64,000 nt of DNA from Dysidea avara (GCF_963678975.1 NC_089277.1:27106672-27170671), one strand, 5' to 3'; shown: positions 11,561 through 24,105, numbered from the stretch's first letter. Numbers and translations: made by a program. Notes: generated from the letters alone by a model not told the origin.

Positions 11561-11884
11561 GAGGTCAATGAAATGGAAAACAAGGAAGTGACCTAATCTA
11601 TGACTATATGTGTGTGTATTATAATATGCATGCAGGTATGAGGCTGTAGTTTGGCCAGTAACACGACCACATTGGCTATTGCATGGCAAGAACTGTGTTT
11701 GTAACTGCAGTTTCACATAAAGGAGGTCAAGATGTTTCAGTCTGGTTTTGAAGCCATTCAGGCACCAACCTATTTAACTACATTGGGCTATTACATCATG
11801 ACTGCATTATTACACACAGGTACAAGGAATTTTAAGGATCATAAAAATAAAAAATGGTGAAGAAAGAAAAGATTACATGCCTGC

Positions 11885-11977
11885 ACCTGAAGATATACTA
11901 GTGGACATTAAATCACTATATACCCACAGCTGAATTAGAGATTAAATTTATGTCCACTAGTTTATCTTCGATCAGGT
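11885..11977. repeat. Small inverted repeat
   Basis: CTGAAGATATACTAGTGGAC and, inverted, GTCCACTAGTTTATCTTCG flank about 30 bp of AT-rich sequence. It could be a tiny MITE. Confidence 0.5.
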
Positions 11978-12210
11978 ATAGTCAACTTCCCTTATGTCAC
12001 TACAAAAATCACCTCTGCAGTATACAGAAAACTCAAATGATTCCCATTGCAAATGTGTGGAAGCCATCACATAGTACTGTTAATCAGCACCTTGAGCTGT
12101 CTTCAATGAGAAATGGGACACAGAAGGACCATGATGCATTCATTGGAACGTATTGTGGTATGCCAAAATTACCTGTCAGGCTTAAGCGACATTGAAAAAT
12201 CCTGTAGCGT

Positions 12211-12450
12211 TGGCCATTATTCAGTTATGCTTGTCTGAAAACATCAGTTAATCAGTCAGTAGAAAATTCCACTAAATAATTTTATAAGTTTCATATCAGC
12301 CAATAGGGGTGTACACTGAAAGTACTATTAGGCATTATTATACCTAACCAATAGTACCATGGTGCCATGAAGGTATTGTGAAGTTGTCAGTATATTTTGC
12401 AAACTTCAATGTATGATCCCTAATAGGCAATACTATCGTACTGTGTGACA
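12211..12450 (+). repeat. Dispersed repeat family R1, copy 2
   Basis: It has the same block order as 4571-4840: TTATGCTTGTCTGAA, CAGTCAGTAGAAA, GTGCCATGAAGGTATTGTGA, ATGATCCCTAATA and a CTATCGTACTG end. It is more diverged in the middle. Confidence 0.6.
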
Positions 12451-12837
12451 CTCTAAGTATCTGTGTTAAAGCAGTTGTGTTTTGTGCCAAAGATCATGAA
12501 AAAGAACAGATGTATTGCTGAGAAATCACATTATCTGATAGTGCAAGAATTGCACTATTATAATTGAAGCAGCACAACTCCAAGGAACTACAAATTAGTT
12601 GTATAATGAGATAAGTGCATGAGATAATGTGTGCCAGCCAACTTTTACTATAGTTACATTTTGTGACAAGTCATAGTGACATCATAATGACTTTGCAGAG
12701 TGTAGATCACCAACACAACCTTCCCCATGGTGTCCGGAGTGTTTATAGGTGTTATCATAATAATATGTATGTATACTATGAACTTTTGGAATCATGTAAT
12801 CCTGTGCCAGGTATCCATGGGGCTTCAGCCATAAATT

Positions 12838-13069
12838 TGTGACCAGTTTGCAAAAAGTGGTTTCCATACATATCCAGTTTACCAACTTTTACAATTCATA
12901 ACTTCAGATTGAATAAAGCTATTGCCTTGAATTATGGTCAGGAGTGAGCGCCAACATAAGCTTAATATGGATGGTGAAAATTTCAGATTTGTGTATATAT
13001 GTCTTGGTAAGTTATGATCTTCCAAATTTGTAGAACTGGATGTGTTTGGAAGACCCCTTTTCCATCACA
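12838..13069. mobile_element. TGTGACC-family MITE, diverged copy
   Basis: It starts TGTGACCAGTTTGCAAAAAG and ends with GGAAGACCCCTTTTC then TCACA. It is an old member of the family whose best copy is at 48494-48736. Confidence 0.55.
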
Positions 13070-14128
13070 TTAATGTTTGTTTGCTCCCTTGAAAGGATTC
13101 CTCTTAAACAAGTTCCGCTATATGAATGTATGGGAAAGTTTTTTTCATCAGCTCAGACATTTGAAGAGCTTATGCTGTCTTTGCTCAAAGGAAGTTTTCA
13201 ATTAATAACATAAACCAACCAGTTTAGGTCATGGCTGTTGCATCACTGCTGGAGTACTACAATGCGTGGCAGATCTATTTTTGGCCTATGCTTTGCCACA
13301 AGCTTATTAAACTAGTTTATTAACACACTTATGGTCTGGGATAATTGATAAGGCCTTACCCATATCTTGTATGGGTGCACTCAGTGATAATGGTTTGTAA
13401 ACATGCTTTATTACCATGATATGGGATTCTAAGGCACTCATTAATACTGTTTTACTAAAGTAAATCACTGAACATGTATATAGCAGTAATGTATTCATAG
13501 TGCTATGATCATTTTAATCTGAAAACCAGCCATTGAGTAGCTGTGTTCATATTGTGCAATGACTTTTGATAAACTTCAACCTATGAAAGCATCGCCATAG
13601 TAGACCACTCAGGTTCAGTGGAATTTCAGACCCAAACACACTACCTAGTAACAGATTGTGGTAAAGCAATCGACTGACCTTTACTACACTGTCATTAAGG
13701 CTTGATTCTGGTCACTTTACATTGTAAAACAAGATGCTAAAACCATTGTTTTCTATGACTTGCATTCTTATTCTTCACCATGGCATGTAAAAGATCCTTG
13801 AAGCCATATCTTTACCTATGAATATACTCTTTGTGCCATTCTTGATGATAGTGATGTTTACACATGTGAAAAACATGTAGTTTAAAAAAATACTGTGCTC
13901 CAAACATTGCCAATAAATTCCTCATGTCTATTAAAGTAACTGTTTAATGACACAAGTAAATGTTTGTGTGCCAACATGTGTTCATACCTTATGTGTGTTG
14001 GTAGCTTGTATTTTCCTGCTCAAGTAAAGAATAGCCTATTCATTGTGAGCAAAGTAAGGCCATACTTATACTCTACCTCGTATTGGAAATATTTCTAGCA
14101 AAAGTAAGCAACTCAATCACAAGAGGAG

Positions 14129-14248
14129 GTTTGTTATGTATCATAGCCCTATGACACTTGATTACACAACCAAGGATGGCACCAGATGTTAAATGTTTGT
14201 TATGTATCATAGTCCTATGACACTTGAATACATACACAACCAAGGATG
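14129..14248 (+). repeat. Two-unit direct repeat
   Basis: 14129-14178 and 14195-14248 share GTTTGTTATGTATCATAG, CCTATGACACTTGA and CACAACCAAGGATG. The second unit carries a few extra bases. Confidence 0.7.
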
Positions 14249-14788
14249 TTATGCCTAGTTGGGGTTGTGCTGCAAGAAGCACCCCAGCAGATAGTTACTA
14301 TCTTCTGCATATTCCTCACTCTTTGACTGCTTTTAATGTTATGATGCTAAAAAGTAGTTGGTTATGTTTCAATCAGTGTTGTAAGTTACATATCCTTATC
14401 TGGGTCGTTTGGGTCACATTTTGATCAAGTGTAGTGGGTCTTACCCACTTTTGTGAATATCTTGATCTAACCTGGATTAGATCATGTGTGATTATAAAAA
14501 TATTAACAAGCATTGTACTGATAGAAAAGCAGTTCTACTGTATAGCCTTCTCACAGTTCCCTACTGGGATAACATTCACAGAGGTATAGAAACTTGAGTG
14601 GAGCTACTTACACTTATCAGGAATATGTACTATGTTACTGTCTGTAGGATACTGGAGCTACGTCCACCCATAAAGATTGTACAGTACTGTCTATAGACAC
14701 ATGTGCATGGTACCATGTTTACTTATTGGGATTTAGTGCTATGACATGCTTACAATTGTAGGTTGCTGAAGCTGTCTGCAGATTTATT

Positions 14789-15022
14789 TGTGACTAGCCT
14801 GCGAAAATAGGGCAAGTGGGCACATAACTTTTGCAAACTTCAGCTTTCACTCATAACGTTTTATACTATTATGCCATGGCCATGCAATTTTCAGTTCTTA
14901 GTAAGCATTTCCGTGGCATCATGATGCAAGTTACAGAATGCAAATAGTCTGATCCAATACTGAGATATGACCTGAAGTGTGATAAGATGTAGTCATGCCC
15001 TGTTTTTGCAGGCTCGGTCACA
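14789..15022. mobile_element. TGTGACTGGGCCTGC-family MITE, copy 1
   Basis: Its ends are TGTGACTAGCCTGCGAAAAT and, inverted, TTTTTGCAGGCTCGGTCACA. The interior (GGCCATGCAATTTTCAG, ATACTGAGATATG) matches the copy at 60964-61205, which abuts the stop codon of NLR gene 2. Confidence 0.7.
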
Positions 15023-15462
15023 TTTGTAGAACCACCCAATCTTTGATCATGTGTGTTTAAAAATACTCTTTGGTAGCTACTCTTTTGTTTTGCAGACAAT
15101 CCTTCCTGTAATTTAACAATCTGTATAATCTGTGCCATAACTAGTGGAGCTTGGGACTTGCAGACAATTAGATTGTGCCCAAAAACACACTATCTCCTGT
15201 CTGTGGAAAATCTACGTAATTTTAATTTGCTTGTAGATGTCTCTTTTCCATGTTTTATGTACTGTTTCTCCCTTCAATTCTCTTGGACACCCAGTAGCAC
15301 TTAACAAAGCAGTGGTGTAGCAAATGGGATTGCACATTTGTTCTAAATCAATGCCATATTTATACAAAGTGCTGGGATATTACCTTAAATAACACAGATC
15401 TCTTTTTTTGCAGATTCCACCTTGTTGACCGGTGGGTTTCAGGTGTCCGACTGCAAACATAT

Positions 15463-15888
15463 TTGCGTACAGTATGTAAATTCATGAGTCCATTTTTTAC
15501 TTTATGGACTTTTCCTTTCAAGATTGATACAGGTGCTAAGGTAACAGTAACATCTGAACAGACGTTATCTTCTACAGCACTATGCAAATTATCAAGGATT
15601 TACCAAGTATGGGCTTACAGTCAAGTTATACATGCATGTATAGCACATTCTAAAAAGCTGCAGTTCGTTTTTGTGCACATAAAATTTTTATTGTGTAAAA
15701 ATAAGACGGGACTAGGTACTCTGTATTACGCTAGTTCTGCAACCATCAATACTAACTTGAAAAAAAGTAGAGCAGGGCGTATTGCATCTTTTGCAGGGCA
15801 GAAAGAGTGTGGGGATACGTACATGTCTATAGATCGGGTGCAAATTAACTTATACGATTTATGTTTTTATCTCATTCCATGTAAGTGA
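15463..15888 (+). pseudogene. Possible retropepsin fragment of an LTR-type retroelement
   Basis: A 141-codon open frame contains FKIDTGAKVTVTSEQTL near residues 24-40. This has the D-T-G-A active-site signature and following beta strand of retroviral-type aspartic proteases from Ty3/gypsy-like elements. The remainder does not look like a protease or reverse transcriptase. No LTRs are visible. The match is a single motif, so the call is tentative. Confidence 0.35.
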
Positions 15889-17199
15889 CAGGAGAGCAAT
15901 CGTGTCTTATATAGTAAAGCCTGTAAGTTTAGAAACAGACCAAAAGTATCCTGACTTTTAAGACATCCTGATTTTCTAGTTCAGTTTAGTGTTTACATGC
16001 TGCTAAGGGATACTTTTAAGACCATTGTCAAGTGTCCAGGTTATTCAGGTGTCTTCAGTTTTGATTAGCAAATTCCACTGTATAGACTTTTCTGTCAGGA
16101 ATCGTTAGAGCTTTGCTTTGTTAGGGTCCACGGAAAAAAAAAGATATTCTCTAATTAACTACCTCAGTATACCTATCTTTTTTCATGTGTTTGGCTGAGT
16201 GTAACTTAAAAATTAATCACATAATTTTTTTAACTGCAGCATTTCGTAGCTTTCTTCCGATGCCTTGATATTCAGTCTACTTTGAAATATAAGTGCTTTG
16301 ATTTTATTGGTCAGCTTCTAGTGACAGTACAATTATATTTTGTGTGGCTTCATAATAAATAACTACCAGCATTGCTTCATCAATGTAGCACCATCATAAT
16401 GTAGCCAGCAGTATCAATGCAAGGATTCAGACATTCATGGTAAGTGTAACTGTAATCCTACTAGGGTAAAAGCAGGGATACAATGCAAAATTTTCATGGA
16501 GCTGAATATAGAGTCACCTATAAAAGCTAATAGCAGTAGTTATAAACTGAATTGTATTGCTGTGTAGTATGTTTCAAAAGAATCAAGGTGCATGAGGTCA
16601 CAGGTGCAGTCGGACTACTTTCTGTGAGATATAAGAGCTTAATAGAATCTAATGACACAGAAATTGTACCAATTGCAAACTGAAAGAATGACTATTCACT
16701 TGGCTAGCCAACTAAAAACACCAAGTTCTTTTAAAATTATCTCACTGCTCTATTAGACTTTAGACTCTATTTAGGCTGTTTTGGGTGGGTAATAAATCTC
16801 ATATACTCCACCTTGTTTTCTAACATACTTCATGCTTTCAGGCTTATTTATTTATTTATTATTACTGAGCAACCAGCTCTGCTGATGTGCTCAGGAAAAA
16901 AAAATCAGGCTCAATATAACATATGCTCAAAACTAGGTTTATCCAATCAGTACGCATTTTTCATGTGCAGTGATGTAACAAGTGCGGCTAATTTAACCAC
17001 TTGAAACTTTGTTATACTGCACAAATACATATAATAACGGTGCTGCCTTTTTGTGCTGTGATCTTAGTACGACAGAGCAATGGCGCCTCTTGTTAATTCT
17101 ACTGTACACATTTACAGGAAAATTAGCTACAGCATAGTAAACTACATGACATGTATAGTACTTACTGTATCGTGGCTCATGAAGTCTCTGCTGCACTAG

Positions 17200-17800
17200 T
17201 TTCTTGGGCTGCACATCACACTGCCACATAGCTATCTTGCAGCCAAGGAAGCCGGCATGCTACACCATGAGTATATTGACAGGAAGAAAGAAAACAATAC
17301 TTTCATGTGTGCATAACTGGCCTACTTCACAGCATTGTACTGTCTGCCAGCTACGGTAGGCCACACAGCAAATTTGATTAAATTTGCACCAGCCGTGGGA
17401 ATTCAAAGTTTCAATTTAGTTTCTTCATTTTTTCTTGGTGGGGGGTACAAGGGATTTTGACTTATTTAGTACACTTTGCAAAACTGCTATAAAACACAAG
17501 CATATAACTCGATTGTCTCGATCTTTGGCATAAAAATGAGGAGCGTGTAACGTTGAATTCATGTACCAAGTTTGCTATGAATCTGATGAATATCCAAGGT
17601 GTTAAGAGCAGTTATTCACATAAAAAAGATCAACTCACAGCTACAGGATAAACCGAGTATGGGAATAACTTAAAATTTGGTGTGTACATAGTCAGATTAT
17701 CGTAGCAGAGCCTTTTGATTGTTTGAAAAGCAATAGAGTAAAAGGTTATACCAAACAAGACTAAAATAGAGCAGTCACCATGGGGTAAAATGGTGCACAA
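17200..17800 (+). repeat. Repeat tract T, old copy
   Basis: It shares ordered blocks with 49240-49850: GAGTATATTGACAGGAAGAA, AGTTTCTTC, AAAACTGCTATAAAAC, then AGGATAAACCGAGTATGGGA. The two copies are well diverged. In both places the tract lies beside the large fold-back element. Confidence 0.65.
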
Positions 17801-18128
17801 AATAGTCGAAAAAACTAACCAGAGCTTGAACCAGATACTCCATACCTAACACCTGCATCCTTAACCGCTGAACTGCTGCTATCATTACTGATCACCTCAC
17901 TTAATTTCTGCTTTATAAATGAAACTTCTAACTTACATAATAAGGTTTATAATTTCATAGATCTACCAATATATAGAAGTACTAAATTTTCTAGAACATT
18001 GTATGAATGCTCCAGTAGATTCTGAAGTCCTCAAAAATGTGTATTCTACTACTAAGAGCATTACAATAATATTACCAAATATTGAAGTGAAGCAAACAAT
18101 ACATTTATAAGTCTTTCTTCAAATATCA

Positions 18129-18447
18129 TTATTGTGTCTGTGTAGAAAAGAAGAAATATGAGCAAAACCAAACCATCAAGTCAGCCATATAGGCTGATTT
18201 TTGGGCTTTATAAAATACAAAAGAAGTGAAATCCACACAAAAACAACCAAGCTGGTGTGGCCTTAAAATGCCTGGGTGAAAAAGCTGTGAATAGGTGGCA
18301 GCCAACAAATGGCTGCAATGATAATATTGATGTGCACGGATTAGCATTAACATCATTGCAGCTGATTCTTGGCTGAAACCTTTGATTCACAACTTTTTTT
18401 CACCCTGGCTACACCATTTTTTCACAGCTTGGCTGCTTTTGTGTGAA
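18129..18447. repeat. Fold-back element, old copy, beside the NLR exon
   Basis: The left part has CAACCAAGCTGGTGTGGCC and the right part TTTCACAGCTTGGCTGCTTT. It is a worn version of the palindromic elements at 48897-49219 and 56533-56866. Its right edge lies only about 60 bp from the splice acceptor of NLR gene 1, exon 2. Confidence 0.6.
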
Positions 18448-18507
18448 TATTTACCAAAATCCATTGTCTTACATATTATTATGGAATTTGTGTATCTTGC
18501 TGTTTAG

Positions 18508-21190
18508 GCTTATGGTTGATGCTTTATTGAAGGGAATACATAACACTGGTCATTTTGAAATGCTGCTTAAAATTTTATTTGCGGACAGAAATTTTTATGA
18601 GGTAGCTGAAAGTATCATGATGGTTTACTGTGTTTTTAAAAACAAGGAAACTATTATTAACACTCTCAACTTTGAAGACCTACTTGCATGTTTAAAGCAA
18701 AAACATTTCCTGACAGAAAAGGAAGAAAGAATCCTGTCTGAAAGAGGAAAGAATGTCAGTGATATTATAGAAATGTTAAAGGACAAGGATTTGGATTCTT
18801 TTAAAGTGTTCTCATTATCTCTCAAAGAGTTGAAGCAGGAAAGTGTGATCACTTTAGACGGGAGTTACTCAAATTGTTCACTCAATAATTTCCAATGCTC
18901 TTTACAAAAACAGTATACCAATCATTCCTTCACAGAAACTTCACATATTGATTTTAATCTTCCGATATCAGATGACCTTAATATTGCACTGATAGAGGTT
19001 AGTGAAGAGGATCACAAAAAAGAGTCTGCGTTCTTTGACTACTACAGTTTACTTCTCAATCATCAACCTAACTATACTAGAACAATGCTTTGCTCTTATT
19101 CTGATATAGTTGTTGAGAATTGCAGAGTGGTCTTAATTCAAGGATATCCTGGAAGTGGCAAGACTTTTTTAGCTAAACGTATGTGTACAAAATGGGCAAA
19201 ACGAGAACTACTGCAACAATTTACCTGTGTTATCTTTTTGCAACTGAGAGATGAAGAAATTGCTAATGCCGACTCTTTAAAACGACTAGTAGAATTACAT
19301 ATTGGAACATTGACCAAAATGACTGTGGATGATATTCATGAATGCCGTGGTAAGAATTTACTGATTATTTTAGAGGGATGGGATGAACTACCAGAAGCCA
19401 AACAACGTAGCAGCTTATTCACTAGACTTATATCTGGTGTTCTTCTTCCTGAAGCAGTAATTGTGATCACGAGTCGTCCGTCTGCTCTTAGAAGCCTAGA
19501 TTACAAGCATATTCAACGAAGAATTGAAATTCTTGGATTCACAGAACAGCAAGTTAAGCAAAACATAACACATTACTTTCATGAGCATAACAATGCTTCA
19601 GAACCTGTGGAAAAATTTTGTTCTGAATTAGAACGCCTTCCACTTTTAAAATGTTTTGTTTTTGTTCCTATAAACTTAAACATTTCTCTTTATATTTTTA
19701 ACACATGTGGTTATAAACTACCTGAAACGTTTACAGGTATGTATAAAAATTTGGTGCTGATTCAGCTACGACGCTATCAAACTAGGACTTCATATGGCAG
19801 TGCATCTATCAGTGATCTAGACAGTTTACCTCCTGAAATTGATGACATGTTGCTTAGACTAAGTAAAATGGCTTATGACCACTTAAATAATGATATCACC
19901 TTAATTTTTTCTGAGGCTAAGATAAAAGAATACTGCTTTGATTCAACTGATAAAAGCCTTGACAATTTTGATGGGATGGGATTACTACAAGTTACCAACC
20001 ACAGACATTTTGAGTCTATTAGCAAATCATATGAATTTATTCATCGCACTCTTCAGGAATTACTGGCAGCTTGGTACTTATCTCGACAAGAACCATCATT
20101 TCAGCAAAAACATTTACAAAGTATTTTTAACAAGAAAGAATTTGAAATGGTTTGGATATTCTTTGCAGGTTTGACAAAGTTTTCGAAGGTCTCCTTCAAA
20201 GAATTCTTTCCAGAGAATTGCATGTTTAGGATTAAAATGTCAAGCTACAGAGCACTCAGTTGGTATTTGAAGACTCTTGCAAGGAACGTTTTTATTAGAC
20301 ATCCTGATGTAAGTGAACTATGTGAAGATTTTTTCTATGGAAAACACTATTCCTATAATATGTCCAACTGCATTTCAACAGAGTTTCAGACTACATTAAT
20401 TGCAGCAGTTATGGAAGCACAAAACCCTCAGTTGTGTAAAGAAATGTGCGACAGTTATCTGTTCTATGGTGAACCTTGTTGGTTTTCTGTTCCAGAATCT
20501 GCTTCAACACCTCAGATTTTATCTGCATTGTCTTACTGTATAGCTCACAGTGAAAAGAAGTGGATGGTTCAGTGCAAAGTATTTGATGAGAACAGGGCAG
20601 GCAATTTTCTGAAATATTTGACCAATCCTAATAATAACCACAGTGATAGTAGAATTTGTCTCTTTGATGTTGATTGCAGCCAAAATAAAATCAATGGCAT
20701 ACCAAGACTCGTGCGCACTCATAAACATCTTCAGTGGTTACTTTTGTCGTGTTGTAAACAAGCAGATGACAAACTGATAATTGAAGTTGCAGAAGCCCTA
20801 GAAAACAACACCTATTTAAAAATGCTTCATCTAGTTGGCTGCAATGTAACTAGTGTTGGCATTAAAGCTATTGCTCATATGTTGAAGAAAAACACTACTT
20901 TAAAATGGATCGGATTGAAAGATAATATGGCAACTTTGAAAGAGGAAGATATAGTAACACTGCTACAAATAGTACATGACCATAATGATACTATAGTTAT
21001 GGTATTCCTAGACAATATACTATACACATCCCAGAAAATTCAAGAACAACTGAAAATTGTCAATGATAAAAGAAAATTGAGAGGAAAGCAAAAGTTGAAC
21101 CTCTCTCTTTTTGGCAGTTTCAAGCATTATGAATTCTTTCAGCATTTATTTTCAAGTTTACCATTTGTTAGAAAAGACATAGTGAGTTGA
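18508..21190 (+). CDS. NLR gene 1, exon 2: CARD-CARD-NACHT-LRR receptor
   Basis: This exon supplies residues 59-952 of the inferred protein. CARD 1 ends near residue 97. A second CARD-like unit follows at ~107-170 (NFEDLLACLKQKHFLTEKEE, then DLDSFKVF). The NACHT ATPase has Walker A GYPGSGKT at 271-278, Walker B LIILEGWDELPE at 344-355, sensor TSRPSA at 380-385 and the helical EFIHRTLQELLAAWYL at 568-583. NLR-type LRRs occupy about 774-905. NLRs of this layout are cytosolic sensors that oligomerise and recruit partners through CARDs, as NOD2 does. The exon start is placed at the AG acceptor 18506-18507. The ATG at 18443 would add 23 residues that lie in repeat DNA and are absent from gene 2. 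If exon 1 is not used, translation could begin at 18512 (892 residues). An ATTAAA at 21412-21417 is the nearest possible poly(A) signal. Confidence 0.92.
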
Positions 21191-21457
21191 ATAATTGCTT
21201 TATTTGTTATGACTTGTTCTGTACTGTGAATCTTCACCAAAACTTCATAAATGCTAAGGCTAGTGGTTCAGTTTTTAATTATAGCATGTGCTCTAAAGAG
21301 ATGAATCAATGGCAGTGTTTTAGAATTGGCTGCAATAGTGATAATGATTATACATGTAACCATGGTGTTTTTTATTTAGTGCATTCAAGGAAAGCATTTT
21401 GCCTCTAGTAAATTAAAATTATCTATTGCCCTCAGGTTATTGGGAAATTCTTAGCAT

Positions 21458-21731
21458 CATACAGTACTACCGTACTATACAGTATATTAGGGATCATGTA
21501 TGTTTTGGGCTTTTATGGCCAAAAATATCATCCTAAAACTAGCCTCACAATACCATCTTGGCAGTGTTGGTGGAGGTATAAGCAAGCCCAAAAGTGTCTA
21601 CAGAGCAGTCAAAATTAAGTTGCTATTAAAAATCATTAAGCAGAATTTTCTACTCACTGACTGACTATCTGTTTAGCTGGCTAACTACCTGATTCCTTCA
21701 GACAAATGTAACTTGACAACTGCTATGGCTA
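21458..21731 (-). repeat. Dispersed repeat family R1, copy 3 (inverted)
   Basis: Reverse complement of the 4571-4840 unit. It begins CAGTACTACCGTACTATAC, passes GCCTCACAATACCATCTTGG and ends with TTCCTTCAGACAAATGTAA. Confidence 0.65.
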
Positions 21732-22120
21732 CGGGACTGATTGTTTCACTGTTAGACTGTGATTTTCACTGTGATTTTTTCCCATTTGTATTATTTTGTT
21801 AACAGCACAAGGTGTCGATTCGTGGTAGCGCCACCAGATGGCTTCCGTACATTTGTAATACGAGTTTCCGTTGTGACTGGATTGATTGGCGATTGCATTC
21901 TTCTCGTAGTGTTTCTTTGTTTGTAGTACATGTAACAGGCTGAAAACATAGCATGATAGCACTTTGCAGAAATTGTTGTTGTGGTGCACGCATTTAGATA
22001 CAAAATTAATTTTGGTATGCCTGGCATAATCCTTCCTTTGATGCAGTATGCGTGGGTTCATTAGTCATGATTATGTTTAAACAAACCAGTAAGTAGATGC
22101 TACCTGCCACCAGGAAATAG

Positions 22121-22789
22121 ATTGGCTATGCCTAATCATATTCATGTAAGGTCTATAGAGGACTAATTTTTTGACTACTACTATGTATCATTGACTCCTT
22201 TGGCCCTTAGGCAAGTTACAATGTACTCTAGTATCTGTGCAAAGGACATAAGCTATGTATATTTGCTCTACTTACCATAAAAGTGCTACTTACCACCTAG
22301 GGGTAGAAGGGAAGGGGTAACTGGAACAATTTTCCCTGCCCTGGGGCCTCAGTAAAAGTGAATTTGGTATACTGTAACTTATTTTCTACCCCTTGGCCCT
22401 GCTAGTGCTCTCAGACAGATGAAATAATCTCATGAAATAAATATGCCTAGTTGACTCCAACCTTATTCCACAAACCACGCTGGTAGGGCCACCAATACAA
22501 GAGGGTCCCTGTACAAATTATTACACCAAATACATTTTTACTGAAGCCCCAAACAGACCAGGCGAGGAAGGATTGCTTCAGTTTCCCCCACCCTTTTTAG
22601 GTGGTCCTGCACACTGGTAGTACTCTAATATAATTATGGTGAGTAGTTCAAATCTGCATAGCAGATATCCTTTACACAGATTCTATGATGCATTGTCATT
22701 TCTAAGGACCCAAGGACACAGAGTGAAGACTCTCAAAAATAGATGATCACTCTATAGACCTTACATGAATATGATTAAGCATAGCCAAT
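22121..22789. mobile_element. TIR element, ~40-bp ends
   Basis: ATTGGCTATGCCTAATCATA and on through GGTCTATAGAG (22121-22160) recurs inverted at 22750-22789 with one mismatch in the main block. The 669-bp interior is G/C-run rich and non-coding. Confidence 0.75.
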
Positions 22790-23104
22790 TTATTAGTCAA
22801 ATTCTTTTATCAAAGGAACATACCACCATTTCATTCCATTCCACATTCTATGTTTTACAACATCCCACTACTATCTGAACTAGTGTGTACAGGTGTAAGT
22901 GGTCTGTATAAATAGTACGGTGGGTGCTGAATGTAAGTGGATGGCCCTTGTGGTTCTATGAATATCATTATATTATTAGATCCATGATTGCTACAGGTCA
23001 TGACCTCACTCATGAATATGATTGTGATGTGTATATGTGAGGGTATTAGTGGTCATGAATCTACAAAAAATGTTCACAAATAAGCAGCCACATGTAAAAT
23101 TAGG

Positions 23105-23335
23105 AATTTTAAACTAGAGTAGGGTAGTGCCCCAATAAAAAGTACTTAAACAAGCTGGATCGGAGTAGTGTGTAATGGCTAAGAAGCAAATATCCCTAGT
23201 ATGCATTAGAATCCCCACAGCACAGTGGGGATATTTGCTTCTGGTGTGTTTTACAGTAATTGGACACTACTGCAATCCAGCTTGTTTCAGTACTTTTATT
23301 GAGGTGCTACACTGTCCCTACTCTAGTTTAAAATT
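23105..23335. mobile_element. Palindromic MITE
   Basis: The left arm (AATTTTAAACTAGAGTAGGG, later AAACAAGCTGGAT, AGAAGCAAATATCCC) is mirrored to the right. The arms meet around 23220. Total 231 bp. Confidence 0.75.
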
Positions 23336-23389
23336 CTTTTTTTTTTGTATACAGGCCTGCGTAATATTCCAGCATAATTAATAAAAGCA

Positions 23390-23770
23390 TAATAGGCTGG
23401 AGTGCTATGCCAGCATAATGCTAGCATATTAAGTGAATATTTCAAACTATGGAGCTTAATTTCATGAAAATAGATTGATACTCCCTAATAGAGCATTTAG
23501 TGGAAACTGCAAACCGCAATAGAGCACTCAAAAATAATGCATTGTAAATAGCTCCTTAGATTGATACTCTCTAATAGAACAGTCACTCTGTAGTGAAATA
23601 CTCTAATAGATAATTCACTGATTAAAATATTCCAAGGTAATAGTAAGAAATGTTGCTAACCTAGGATCATAATTGCAAGCATAATGGGAACACTGAAGAG
23701 TATAATAGGTGAAACTTTAGGGAAATTCCTGAAAGTGTTTTGGACAAAATGTTTAGTATAACTCGGGCCT
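23390..23770 (+). repeat. Dispersed repeat family R2, uninterrupted copy
   Basis: Blocks GCTATGCCAGCATAATGCTA, TTCAAACTATGGAGCTTAAT, CTAATAGAGCA, AGTGGAAACTGCAAAC and GTTGCTAACCTAGGA occur in the same order at 28600-29330. There they are split by an insertion. A dispersed motif lies at 23564-23586. Confidence 0.7.
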
Positions 23771-24067
23771 ATTCATATAATTATGCTAACCTCTTTCTAT
23801 TGTACTGACCGTTACACCTGTTACCACTTTGAACAATATGAATCACACATTAGTGACATTACGTAATATGCCAAAGTGTAATCACTTCCAATCTTTCCTT
23901 GGAGCACCCCTTTGACTCCTTGACATGATCATGTTTATTGCTTAATATTTTTGCTGCTGCATCAAAGTACCTTTTAATAGTTCACTCCAAAGTTTTATTT
24001 TTTCAATGACTGAACTTATGCCATGTTTTATACTGACAGGTGTGAACTAGCATTGCACTTGGTTACC

Positions 24068-24105
24068 ATATACATACATACATACATACATACATAGTAC
24101 ATACA
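24068..24105. repeat. CATA microsatellite
   Basis: Tandem ACAT/CATA units with a small interruption near the end. Confidence 0.85.

Larger units (their letters stand above)
10714..18507 (+). other. Inferred intron 1 of NLR gene 1, filled with repeats
   Basis: About 7.8 kb bounded by GTAGGC and a pyrimidine-rich CTTGCTGTTTAG. Named repeats inside are listed separately. Stretches 13070-14128, 15023-15460, 15890-17200 and 17830-18128 show no gene. 15910-16085 has AGTAAAGCCTG...ATTCCACTGTA ends like a worn pogo-type MITE. 16741-16757 holds a partial dispersed motif. Confidence 0.5.

Noticed and set aside
18443..18511. First 23 codons of the longest NLR gene 1 reading frame as true N-terminus
   Set aside because: They lie in fold-back repeat DNA and an AG acceptor follows. 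Gene 2 has no equivalent and uses the same acceptor phase.
21729..22061. Overlapping minus-strand frames of 64-110 codons
   Set aside because: Three different frames are open over the same bases, with no domain; more likely promoter-type sequence.
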